In this document: positions 37,792-48,966 of the stretch, piece by piece
Layout of the letters: each line of letters begins with the position of its first letter
How positions within the stretch are numbered: position 1 is the stretch's first letter
Source: Holacanthus passer
Lineage: Eukaryota > Chordata > Actinopteri > Pomacanthidae
DNA length: 64,000 nt
Reading direction: 5' to 3'
Assembly: GCA_025331565.1 (NCBI GenBank)
Contig: JAFREQ010000104.1
Location: forward strand, 930,001-994,000
Translations under genes and position numbers: made by a program
Notes under the pieces: model-generated
What the model saw: the letters and a program-made list of their open reading frames with translations, nothing else
The model's database searches: none
What the model was told of the DNA's origin: nothing

Positions 37792-38999
37792 TATGGTTCT
37801 CTTTTGGGGGAAGCTTCCCTCAACATAAAGAAAGAGACTCCTTTCCTTATAGTGTTTAAAATATTTTATTCAAACAAATTGTCTTCCAGCAATTATTTTA
37901 GTTAATTGCTGTTAAATTACTCATCCTATAATTTTCAATAAATGTAAATAGAAATAGTTGTTACAGAACTACCTACTACCTATAACAAATATGGAATATT
38001 GGAATAAGTTCAAATCATATCAAATCAAATTTTATTATCATGTAGACAGTCACACACAGAGTGAATTTCATATTAACCAGTGCATAATAATATATGTAAT
38101 ATGAGGCGACATCAGTGTCACAGTGATGGCAGGTGGATGTATCATAAATTATGTATCGTAAGCTCAGGATTTACCACTCAGTTTTCCAATGATACACTGA
38201 TGATACTATGTTTTAAAACAACCAATTTTGAAAAGTCTGATGGAGCTCCACACAGAACAGCGCAGCAAATAATTTTACCTCCAGGGACAGAGGCCAACGA
38301 GAATCCATCCTGTAGAAACTTGCATGAGCAGTGGATTTATATCATTGCAACTAAATAGAGGTCGATACTGTTCAACCATAGAGAGAGCCTCCCCCTCCAA
38401 ACTATGGTTAGACATTTGAGAGATGCAGAGAGAAAGAAAGGACTTTCCGGATCGTGAAACAGTTCTCCAGGCCTTTCACCATCAGTCCTGTAGCCTGTGA
38501 GTGAGTCAGGTGGCGTGTCCACAGGGAGTCACTGTCACAGTCTGCAGTCCTGACACGTCAGACCCACACCAAGTGACCCCTGGCTTCTGCCACACGGCAT
38601 GTCTGCTGCCCACCTCACATTTTATGGCATGGCATGAGCTGAGAGGAACAAGATTAAACACCAGAAGTGTGTTTGAATTTAAAACCAGCTTTTTAAAGTT
38701 TGATTGTACCCAATATATTAGCATTACATCATCAACATACTATACAACCAGCATTTATTCTGATGTTTGACGTGTGATTCATGGTATATTATGATATCAT
38801 CCTCTTACTGATGGCTTCACGTCATGGCCAATTAAATCCTAAAATAATATGTCTGTGATGAAATCCTGCCTCTATAAGACAAACCAGACTTTCAGGACAG
38901 GAGGTGAGGAGGAAATGTGTCCAAAAGCAGCTGAGGAGGAGAATGACAGATGGAAAGAACAATCTACAAGGACATCAGAATAATGTGAAATAATATAAT

Positions 39000-39245
39000 A
39001 AGTCGGAGTAGCCTGTTGCCACTCATGCTGCTATTTTGTCCTCTAACCACTGCAATCTGTAAAGTTTCATTGTTTTGATCATGTATATCTCTCTATGTAA
39101 CACAGGAGTTATCAGTTTCACATCAGCATCTTTTGCATCATCTAATCACCATTTGCTCTATACTGTCCTTTTCCATGTTATATTATTTTATTGTTGCTAC
39201 TCTAACAGTCCAGTGTCCCCATGGGGATCATCAAAGTGCCATCTT
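39000..39245 (+). mobile_element. Possible LINE 3' tail remnant
   Basis: It ends GTGTCCCCATGGGGATCATC followed by AAAGT. This resembles the TTTCCCC-GGGGAT-AATAAAGT ending of several fish LINE/SINE families. The upstream part is only weakly similar. Confidence 0.35.
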
Positions 39246-41191
39246 CCATCATCCTTCCTCTCTGTTTGCCCCACAGACTCCATCTGTTAACATGGCACCG
39301 GTCCTGGTCCACCACAGCTGCAGGTTGACGGAAATCAGGAAATGGGGTTCAGTCATGGTAAAGAAGCAGAAACAACTGAGGACAACCAGGTGACTCTCAT
39401 TACAAACAACTTGGGGTGAAAACAGATTTTATTTGTTTAAATGATTTTGCTTTACATGCCTCCAATATCACAAATTATTTGGGTAAACACTACTTGGCTA
39501 AATGTAATGCATTGCAGTGACAAAATCACAATAACATCACTATAATGACCGTTACCTGACCTCATGGTCCCTCACACACTCTTCTCACAGAGGGCCACTA
39601 CAGTTCACAGTGAGACATGCAGCCTGAGGGGAAGGCTGCTGCAAACCGTGACCAGACTACTCAATAAACCTTTGTATCCAAATTTGTATCAGCACCAACT
39701 CATGACAAATCATGGCTGGAATAAATTGGGGATGATGAAACAAGCGAAAAATAATTTGGAAGTGAGACAGCTGCAGAATACATAAATGGTGGTTATGTCT
39801 ATGATGGTGAAAGAGCTTTTCACAAATGCAAGGTGCTTTTCTTTCTCATATCTGTTTGCATACTGTTTCTGCAGGTTCTTTTGTGGTGAGCAGAGGTGAA
39901 CAGATGTGTTAAATGCGTTTGGAACAACAGCAGTGACATTCATGTGTGCAGAGGACTTTTCTTATTTTGGGTTTTAAGTTTAGTATAAAGTTGGGGGCTA
40001 ATTTTGGGCACAACAAAATTTTAAGACAAGAAACATTTTAATCCAGGTTTAAAATTTAATACTAATTGATGTAATCCACTGATGATGTTTGTCAATCTGC
40101 AAATTTAATACTCCAAGAAGTGCAAACACTAGCACAGGACATTGTAGTCTGTGTAACCTCTAAAGAAATGTTGATGAATATAGAGCTAGAGAGCAGGATA
40201 AGAGTCAGACACAATGTCAGCCTGATTAGACACCACAACACACAACACTCACTGGCATGGACAAATCTGCACTGTCTGATACACACACACTACATGCAGG
40301 TCATTGAGATAATCTGACCCTGTGATTTCCAAACTTTTCAGAACAGAACATAATAAAGAGACATGAATCCGTGTGACAACAAATAAATCATCGTATTTAT
40401 TTGTAAGAAATTTGTGATTCCGTGTTATAAAATATAAATCAAAGATTCTTAATTACAGAGTAGATTTCCCTTTCATATGCCATTCAGAAAGTATAAATTT
40501 AATAGCAACTTGACATTTAACAAGGCTCCTAAAACAAGAGCTGAATCTCATTTGTGAGTGTTTTATGTTCCCTTCTAAAGACATTTTTTTGGAGTGTCAG
40601 ACACTTAAAACAACATTCATATCAATGCCTCCTCTGTTTCTGTTAACCTCATGGAGTTGTTTTAATGTCAGGGGATTTCCATAACTGTGATGTTCAAGTT
40701 AGAAAATCAAGCTAAAAATGTTATTTCACCAGTAGAAATTATGGACAGAGGCAATACATTCTACAAACAATTCCTAAAACGAGATTCAGCTGTGATCTTA
40801 CATGGTACAGGATAATAAGATAATACTGCTGATTTGTAACAGTTCCCTAAAGGTAGCAAAGTGTCACAAAGGGCCAGGTTCTTTCAGGCAATGAAAGTTA
40901 GTTATCTTCAGAGTTTATGAAATGATAAACACTGAGATTAAAATAACTGTTAATGTATTAGATTTTTCCCCAGCAAAGGGAAGCACCGACTCATATGAAA
41001 AGATGTCAACTGAGAATGCCCATGAAAATATTCATGCATGTTATACCCTGTGTAACTTGAATGTGTTTTAATCTCCACAGTAAAATATACACACAAGGTA
41101 AAACTGCTGTATAATTCAAAGATTATTTAGGGTTGATTTTTTTTGTCCATATACTCGACCCTAAATTGTTTTCTGACTGAGCACCTGAAAC

Positions 41192-41288
41192 TACAACCCC
41201 CGATTCCAAAAAAGATGGGACGCTGTGTACAATAGAAATTAAACAGAATGAACGCATCATCCAAACATTTTTGGAATCAAGGCTGTAT
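41192..41288. mobile_element. Short internally deleted copy of the same fold-back family
   Basis: The left end (ACAACCCCCGATTCCAAAAA then GATGGGACGCTGTGTAC) and the right end (TTTTTGGAATCAAGGCTGTA) are inverted relative to each other. They match the termini of the element at 34381-34873. Only about 100 bp remain, so the internal region is missing. It lies about 270 bp beyond the npl stop codon and could fall within the npl 3' UTR. Confidence 0.7.
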
Positions 41289-41559
41289 ATGCACAAGGCC
41301 ATATAAATGCAAACTAAGCATTTAAATGGAAAAATGGAAACGTATTCTATTGCTGTCCTAGTAAGTACGGTCTGGTGCAAAGTGTAAACATCTGATTAGG
41401 AGTGGCTGGTTTAGTAGTAGAAAATGAACGTATAGTAAATGGATCAAGTATCAAGTATGGATCAAGTATATTCACTGTGCGTAGCATGAGCATTAATAAC
41501 AGGAATCAGGTGAGCGCTAAAAGGTGGTGAGGGATTTATCACAATCCAGTGTGAACATA

Positions 41560-44500
41560 TCAGCAATCAGTAAAAAGATTGTGATATTTCTGTGTGATTG
41601 CTGCAGCGTCATTAGGAGGACACGGCTTCACCGGGAGTCGAGGTGGCCCCAGATTCAAGCCTGACACCATACTCATCAGCTCCTTGTTCATTCCCAGATT
41701 AAAGCCTGTCAACAAAAATAAAGTAGTTTGAAGTAGTTAAAGGTAGAGAAAGACTGCAATTGTGCAAGATCGTATATACGATTTGGTAGAAAAATATCAC
41801 AACTGTCACTCACCAAGTTTCATGCCATAACTGAGAAGCTCTTGCATCTTGAACTGCTCGTGGAAATAATTTGACAAAGATGTTAGTCACCAAAATTGTT
41901 GCAAAATATCAAACAGTAGTTGGGGACAACAACAGGGACAAGATCAGTACCTGTATAGCTCTGGCATGGTCAAGATGGCCTTTCTGAAATGCTGAAATGA
42001 GCTCGTTGACGTGACATCCTAAATAGTTATACGTGCTGCAGGCAGAGAAATGAGGAACAATTTACACGTTAACACAGAAAGAGTGAATGGAGACAAAACA
42101 TTAGGCTTATGCAGGATTTACACACTGACCTGCCAACAGCTCCCTCGGCTCCCAGAGCCAGAGCTCCAAGCAGTTGCTACGACAAAATGAAAGAAAGTTT
42201 GTTTTATGCTCTGTGGTGGAGGTCAGAGTCACAACATCTCGCAATATCAGCAACTATCGCACGAAACAGATGGACCGAAGCAGACTGGGAAGGAGAAAAG
42301 GCTGACCTCATCCACGCCGTAGAGGACTGACCAGTGAGTCTGACTGTGCTTGACACACTGGCCGAAGTCCATCAGGTCAGTCCCACTGAACTTCACGCCA
42401 CTGAAGGAGGGAACGTGCTTCTCAATATCTTTCAACACATCTCTTGCCAGCACTGAAGAAAAGATGAAAAGACAATCTCAGACTACTTCCACACTAATAC
42501 TTTTTAATTTTAAAACAGTATCAGAAATAATCTAAGTCCAGACAAACACACCCGAAAATGCATATCACATTATCACATGAGCGTTCATGTACACTCCATA
42601 TGCCTGTGCTAGTGTTTGCTTCCTGTGCATGTAGGCAGTAGTAACATGCATGTAAATGCACAGACAACAATGCCTGCAATTCATTATCTATGTTAAATTA
42701 ACTGCTTGCAGTCGAGGCTCATAGATATATACAGCCATTTGAGTTCTTCTAGAAATCATGTGATAGGGATGTGACCAATCAGGGAAGGTCAAGTTGTGAC
42801 TAATAAGAATGAAATGAAAATGCAATAGTGTGGATGTAGCCTGACATTCAGTATGCCCTCAGTAAAAGATGATCTGGCATTCAACGTGATTTTCTGAATG
42901 TATGCGACCGCAAGATGCAAAATCAACAATCATTGGCACTGACCGTTAACACCGGTGACAGCTGGAAGGTGATAATAATAGAAGGGCAGAGATGGAGCAA
43001 CTTGAGCCACTTCCCCGAGGAACGCCTTCAACATATCTGAGGCAGAATGAGAGGGACAGGAATGCGGAAAATATCCATGATGCAGAGTTTTACTTTGCAA
43101 CAAAGCTTGACACAATGGTACAGTATTGAAATGTGAATGGAATGAAATCAATAAATGCTTTACCATTACAACCACTCCATACCTGCATTGCTGGGCTTGA
43201 AGAAGGAAGGGGAAATGACTGCTATCGCATCCGCACCAATCTCTGCTGCGTGAAGAGCCTGGACGGAAAATTATCATCATGAGGAAGAACTAAGGTCATT
43301 TGTAGCTACTGCTATGGTGAATATAAACTTTAGTAGCAGTTTAAACAAAAACTAAAGATGTCGACGGGTGAAAAATGTGGGAATTCGCCCACTGAACTAA
43401 ATAGATGAGGCAGGCTGAAAATGAAAACACTTCATTATAAATTCCTCCAGGAATGAAATCTACTTCCACTAAAGAATCTAAAGGTAGAGTAGTAAATGTG
43501 GAAACAAATTTTTAACTTAACTTTGAGGATGAGGATTAATTGTAATGATGCTTAAGGTGAAGCTAAGCCTGAAACTGGGACCAGGCTAGTCTGGAGGGAT
43601 AAGTTTCCATGTTAATTTAGGATAGATTTATTTCAACCTGCTTCATGAAATGTTTCCTGAAAAAAAACCCTCATTTCCTGCCTTAAGCCTGGTTTTAAAC
43701 TGATAATCTCTTGTTATGAAACAACCTTCTGGTCCTCTTGTGAGTCATGTGTTGTGATGAAATTTGCCAATACTGTAAACGTCATCAAGGCAGCAACTCA
43801 CCAGTTCTTGGGAATCTGTAAGACTCATGCAGCCAACATGAATAATCACCTGATCCATTCTGTAGAAATGTGCAAACAGAAGAGATAGCACAAACTGTCA
43901 AGTTTCCTTCTGCATTCGACTGAACATATGGACAAATTTCCAAAGAGGCTGTGTGATGACATACTTGCCCTTGGCTTTCTGACACCACTCCTTTGCTACC
44001 ATCTTCCTCTCTGCAACACTGAGAGACATGCCTTCTCCGGTGGTGCCATTCACTGTAAGCAAGCAAAGCCTTATCTTATCTACATAGCATTTTCCACATC
44101 AGAAAAACATATCATATAGTAAATAATGTAAAAAGAACAAATTGACACTCACAAAGGAGACAAAAGACAACTAATTGAATGGTACATAGACATAAAAGGA
44201 TTACCCAACCAACAGAGCCAAGCTTAACGTTCTTGGCACCACCACACCCTCAGCCAAGGAGAAGAAAATGTCATTTTTGGACAACAAAAAAAATGGAAGA
44301 AAACCTCTGGTGGGGCTCATTCATAGAGGGATCCACCACCACGACGGCTGAGCGTGCAATATGTGCCAGGACAAAAACAATTTCATGGGTTATGAGCAGT
44401 AATGCGGACAATGACGGTGAGATGAGAAAGAACATAAAGACATGATGAGGCACAAAGATCAGGACAAACAACCTCTGCTGGGTAAGGTCACACAGATAGC

Positions 44501-46259
44501 TGACAGAAATCTGAGAACAGAGCGTAAACCCAGGAGGAAGCTCAGCACCAACTCTGATGATTCACTGGGTTTGAGAAATGTGTGAAATGAAACGGTAATC
44601 ACTTTTGACATACGGGAAACATTGACTAGCCTTGATCAATGGAGAGAAAAAGACAGACTTTATACCTTTATCTAATCTTTCTCTCTGTCAAAGAGCAGTG
44701 GAACAGATTGATACAAACCAAACCCTGAGACCAAACTATATATTCCTATATTAGCTATGAGTACAAATCGAAATTGAAAAGGTCAAGGTGTCATAATGTT
44801 GTTTTTCCTTATCAAGTCATGCAAAACTGGTACAGTATAAAGAAATACAGTTTTTCATATTATTGACAGATTAAATTTAAATGTACCCTGTCAGCTTTTA
44901 TGAGAACTAATAGTGCTTACAATAGTATACAAACAAGAAAATATATAACACTTGGCACATTTTTTTGTTTTTGTTTTCCAAGATCTTCCTTTTCCTTTAT
45001 GCACTGCATTGTAGGACAACAGCACACTCAAAAATCTACGGTATTTATTATGCATGCTGTCTATTTGGTGGAGAGCAAAAATGAGACTTATAAATCAATC
45101 TGATCTGTCGATGGATAAAAAAAAAGGGAACTATTTTGGTAATTGATTAATGTTTTAAGCTAAAAAGCTTAACATTGCTTGATTCAAATGTGAGAATGTC
45201 ATGCTTTACTTTGTCAGACATGATAATAAACGTACTATCTTTATGTTTTTGAACCGATGGCCAGATATAACAAGACACGTGAAGACGTCATGTTGGACGA
45301 CACTACAGACTCAAAAGTTGGTTAGGATTAGTATGTAAAAGGAAGGTTTGAAGGGAGTTCACCATGTTACCTTAAGGGTACATCACATTTTGGTGAGTAA
45401 GATGTACTACAGATATACTGTACAGAACACCTTCGAATTATGGGGCTATAATGTAATTTGAATGTAGGAATGTAGGAACATCGGCAAAGAGCTGATGACA
45501 AAATCACTGTGTGAATCATGACCTATGGAGCAATGTTTATCAACAGCTCTACAAAGTTGAGTATTAATAGATTTAATTTTTATAATCTGTTAATATCTCA
45601 GTGGTCTTCAAATCTTATCTATAATGATGTGGCTAAAAGATCATTAGAATTATTATTGAAATAATAGGTAGTTCTATTATAACCCAGAATTCACAACTAT
45701 ATGACCAGATTCCAGTGTATTACGCAACCAACCTGACTTAATTACATGGGAATCTGACCCAGCAAGTTAGACCACTCCAACTCCAACCACTGAGGACAGT
45801 CAATGTGGTTAACAGATGTGTTAACTGTGTCTTCAAGCCAACAAGATCAAACATACCACAGACAATGACAAATATCGAAGAATCCACATGTAAACTTACC
45901 AAATATGTTTTTTACACCTTGCTTCTCTTTCAAGTAGTCAATATAAGGTCCAATCTGTGATAGGTTGATTTCACTGTTTTGGGAAAATGTGAAAATATAG
46001 GACAGCACATTTTGAAAAAAACAAACAAACGAGCTACAGTACTCCAGATCAACAGGAGTGTATGATGGCCGCAGATTTCAGATACACTCATTCTTCACTT
46101 TTTAGAAGAAGGACTGAATGTGTGCACAAGTCATCCAGTACTGGCAAAACAGGTAGATGAATGAAGGGGGTTTCTAAATGCAACTCACCCATTTGTGTTC
46201 AATGGAGTAAATGTGGCTGCAACCAGTCCAGTCAGTTTCTTATCAGCAACAGGAGCCAT
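41560..46259 (-). CDS. npl: N-acetylneuraminate lyase (sialic acid aldolase)
   Basis: This cytosolic class I aldolase of the DHDPS/NanA family cleaves N-acetylneuraminate to pyruvate and N-acetylmannosamine. Eleven coding exons: 46189-46259, 45900-45973, 43965-44052, 43802-43859, 43183-43258, 42944-43036, 42307-42452, 42130-42176, 41951-42035, 41814-41853 and 41560-41705. They total 924 bp, 307 aa plus stop, and the frame is maintained throughout. The product starts MAPVADKKLTGLVAATFTPL. It carries the pyruvate-binding NGTTGEG motif (50-56), the catalytic tyrosine in FYYYH (about Tyr144) and the Schiff-base lysine in GVKFSGTDL (Lys174). No signal peptide is visible. It is slightly shorter at the C-terminus than the human 320-residue form. 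It is divergent with edem3, about 2.5 kb between start codons. All catalytic motifs are intact, so it is likely active. Confidence 0.97.
44053..45899 (-). other. npl: npl intron 2, non-coding
   Basis: This is the largest npl intron, about 1.85 kb. It includes a degenerate teleost interspersed repeat at about 45125-45330. No other gene or RNA is seen. Confidence 0.7.
45125..45330 (+). repeat. Degenerate copy of the teleost repeat in npl intron 2
   Basis: Partial matches: GGTAATTGATTAATGTTTTA, TTGATTCAAATGTGAGAA and GAAGACGTCATGTTGG. It is strongly diverged, so the ends are approximate. Confidence 0.4.
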
Positions 46260-46260
46260 G

Positions 46261-46565
46261 ACTGAAACAGTAACTGTGAGAAATACAAACGCACAAACGA
46301 TAATCTCATAAATATTGCATGATGCACCTACAGGATACACAGTATATACACATGATGAAGAAGATACAGTATGACTGAACGATTTATGAAGTACTAATTC
46401 GAACAGTTGAAAAACATTCATCATAATTTGAGCTCACCTGTAAGGGCGTCTTTCCTTCAAAGAGTTCAGGACATCATTTCAGTTTCTGAGGAAGTCGGCT
46501 GCTGGTTATAACTTGTTTTCTGTTCTACTGTTCAGGGATTTGTTGAGATGCTCGTCATGTGGAGC
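46261..46565 (-). other. npl: npl 5' UTR exon and short first intron
   Basis: A GTGAGC donor at 46437-46436 ends a probable non-coding first exon (about 46438-46565). Acceptors TTTCAG (exon from 46261) or CTCACAG (exon from 46273) lie just before the ATG, giving an intron of only about 165-175 bp. This is inferred from splice signals; a cDNA would be needed to settle it. Confidence 0.45.
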
Positions 46566-46584
46566 CGTCAAGTGACACCGCGGA

Positions 46585-46603
46585 GCATCATGGGAGATGT
46601 AGT
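46585..46603 (-). promoter_or_regulatory. npl: ZNF143/THAP11-type promoter element of npl
   Basis: The minus strand reads ACTACATCTCCCATGATGC, a near-perfect match to the vertebrate SBS element (ACTACAnnTCCCAnnnTGC) bound by ZNF143 and THAP11/HCFC1. It lies just upstream of the proposed npl first exon, where such sites usually occur. The match is seen directly; binding is inferred. Confidence 0.7.
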
Positions 46604-47570
46604 TAATGACCGGAAAAACAGGAATAAAACTGAGATAAACGCGAACTTACTACTATTATGACTATTATGAAATATCGAGCTCACATTTAAACATCTACAC
46701 TGTGTTTCAAATAGTTCTGAAGCATACTGTAGGTAGTTAGTTTTCCATTTACGAAACATTAGCGCTGCCTTTAAATATTGCCAGGATATTTTAATTTTAA
46801 AGGCCTGCGAGCTCATACAGACAAAGTGGCATACTAGGAAAATGGAAGTGATACACATTAATGCAGTTTACCCACCATTTTCAAATGCAACATAGTGTTT
46901 ACTCACTTTTTATGTACCTACCATTACTTAACAATGAACAGTTAAGCCAGTGGACATTTATAGTTTATCATATTTCCTCTGGTATACATATAAAAGCCGA
47001 GTCTTGAATAACAGCCGTGTCTAACTAATCTAGACTAGTGCAGGTGGCTATTTCTTGACCTAATGTAAGAGGTTAGCTGGTATAGAAATGCAGGAAATTT
47101 GATTTTTTTTTTTTTTATGTAAAGTTGTCCTCCCGAGTTTTCACCCCCATCTTAATACATAACCAAGCTCCTAGTGATAAAAGAACTGCGAGAGTCCACA
47201 TGAATCAATACATTGCTTTAAACAATATATACTTAGAGTTGTTGATTATCAAAGATTAAATCTCGTTATTACTACCAATGTAAGAGCTGTGGTGGGCAAG
47301 AAGCGTTGAGATTTAATTTTTCCGAGCTTTTGCAATCAGCACAGAAAGGCAACACCGATATTTGGGTTTTTTATTTTCTGATTTAGACTTTCAGGGAGTT
47401 TCTTTACCTACTTGTGTAATCCCTTCAGAAGTTATTAAACAACTGGTTATACTTAGTTGCGGGTTAGTAATGTTTTATAGTATGGCTATGGCCATTTTTA
47501 AAGTTATGTCTGCAAATCGTTGCGAGAAAATACCACCTGAGAAGCTGAACTCAGGGCAGAAATTTTCCTG
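46604..47570. other. Intergenic spacer between the divergent npl and edem3 promoters
   Basis: About 1 kb of AT-rich sequence with a T run near 47104-47115 and no gene. The region from about 47,560 becomes CpG-rich and belongs to the edem3 promoter. Confidence 0.55.
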
Positions 47571-48775
47571 CGATGCAGGAAGCGGATGTTGTTGACGTTG
47601 ACGACGCAGCGGCTTCCGGTTTAGAAGACAGGCTAACTCAGCTAAACGGCAGCATACGGTGAATTTGTCGGCTTTTTAACCGGACGGACAGAACCGACGG
47701 GCCGCTCGGGTCCGCTGCTCAACAATGAACGCGGGATTTGTCGATTCGTGTCGTCTTCTCGGTCCATCCGGTGTCACCAGCTCGGCTAGCTAGTTAGCAC
47801 AGCGGGCTAACTGGCTAATTAAACCCTGACAAGTGCTCGGCAGCTTGTCCGACGAGCCGACGAGAGACAACTGTCAAGAGGAGGAAATAATTAACTTATA
47901 TCTTCACAGTTTACAGTTGAGACAACAGCCAGTGTGAACAGGAGACTCTGAGGACTGTTAGCTTGACTTCAGGTTTAATTGGCTGTATGTTTTGTGGAGT
48001 GAGTAAAAGATTTGAGGAGTGGGATTATAAAGACACAAGTAAAACAAGGACTGTTTACAGTGAGTCTTAAACATGCCGATCTGTCTCGATAGCTGAAAAG
48101 GTTACACGTTTCCTAGATCGCCGTGACCTGAGGATTAAATCTGGAAACTAACATGAATGTAATTTTCATATTCAAATCGCAGGATTGTCTGTTGTCTTAA
48201 CCTGTGTCATGTAAAGCTGGTCTTTTGCAAGTCAACGTGTCCTAGCTGTGTACAACAGGTCCGGGTGACAGACTGGAAAAGTAAACAGGTGTGACACACA
48301 CTACCTGCTCACAGGACTTGAAGCAACTTTGCACTACAACTAACGCCTGATAACATCTCTATCAGTTACTTCTTGACATCTGGTTACTTGAAATAACATT
48401 CCTACAAACTGTTTGATTGCAGTTTTGGCTGCAGGTGCACTTTACTTAGTCACTCTTTCACTCATGTTTTTGGTGTATGCTGAGGAACATAGATGGAGTT
48501 TAAGTGGCCAAGCAACAAACTAGGATGATTTCATGATGCTTCCTGCACCAGTTGATGATTAGGTGGTACAACTTAGGCAAAGCCAAAAAGTGCTTTAACA
48601 TGATCTCAGAGGTATAACATTAATGGGACAGTGTAGGTTCATGATTCTTAGGTGTTTTTGTTTGTTTGAGCTGTTTGGTTAGGGCAGTGGTAATGACTAG
48701 GTATTTGCTCAGTGACTGTCTCAGAGTCAAACTGTAAGTGTATGTATATTGCTGCGATCTCGCCCAGCTACCACA
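47571..48775 (+). promoter_or_regulatory. edem3: edem3 promoter and 5' UTR
   Basis: A CpG-rich segment (about 47,570-47,880) contains GCTTCCGGT at 47612-47620, the complement of the ETS/GABPA core ACCGGAAGC, and a second GGAAGCGGA just upstream. A 5' UTR intron is possible: a GTGAGT donor at 48060 and a CCCAG acceptor at 48766, ten bases before the ATG. The start of transcription cannot be fixed from sequence. Confidence 0.45.
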
Positions 48776-48930
48776 ATGCCAGCTGTACTGTTCTTATTGA
48801 CGCTCCTTGTAGTATTATGCAGCCACGCACAGGCCATGACACGGGAGGAGAAGCACAGGTTGAGGTGCGTTGAGAGAAAAAATACATAGCAGCAACAACA
48901 TTTTCTCCCCTGTAAAGATGTTATGCACAC

Positions 48931-48966
<36 letters not shown>

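Larger units (their letters stand above)
37026..41191. other. Intergenic region between sec22b and npl 3' end
   Basis: No gene is supported. The stretch holds a CTCF-like site (37778), a sequence near 38020-38075 that vaguely resembles a reversed LINE tail, and a possible LINE 3' tail at 39000-39245. Otherwise it is AT-rich unique-looking DNA. Open frames near 38501 and 39133 were examined and have no recognisable product. The npl 3' UTR enters from the right; its polyadenylation site was not resolved. Confidence 0.5.

Noticed and set aside
38501..39393. Open frames between sec22b and npl
   Set aside because: No domain, no flanking exons in phase, and part overlaps a probable LINE tail. Not supported as a gene.
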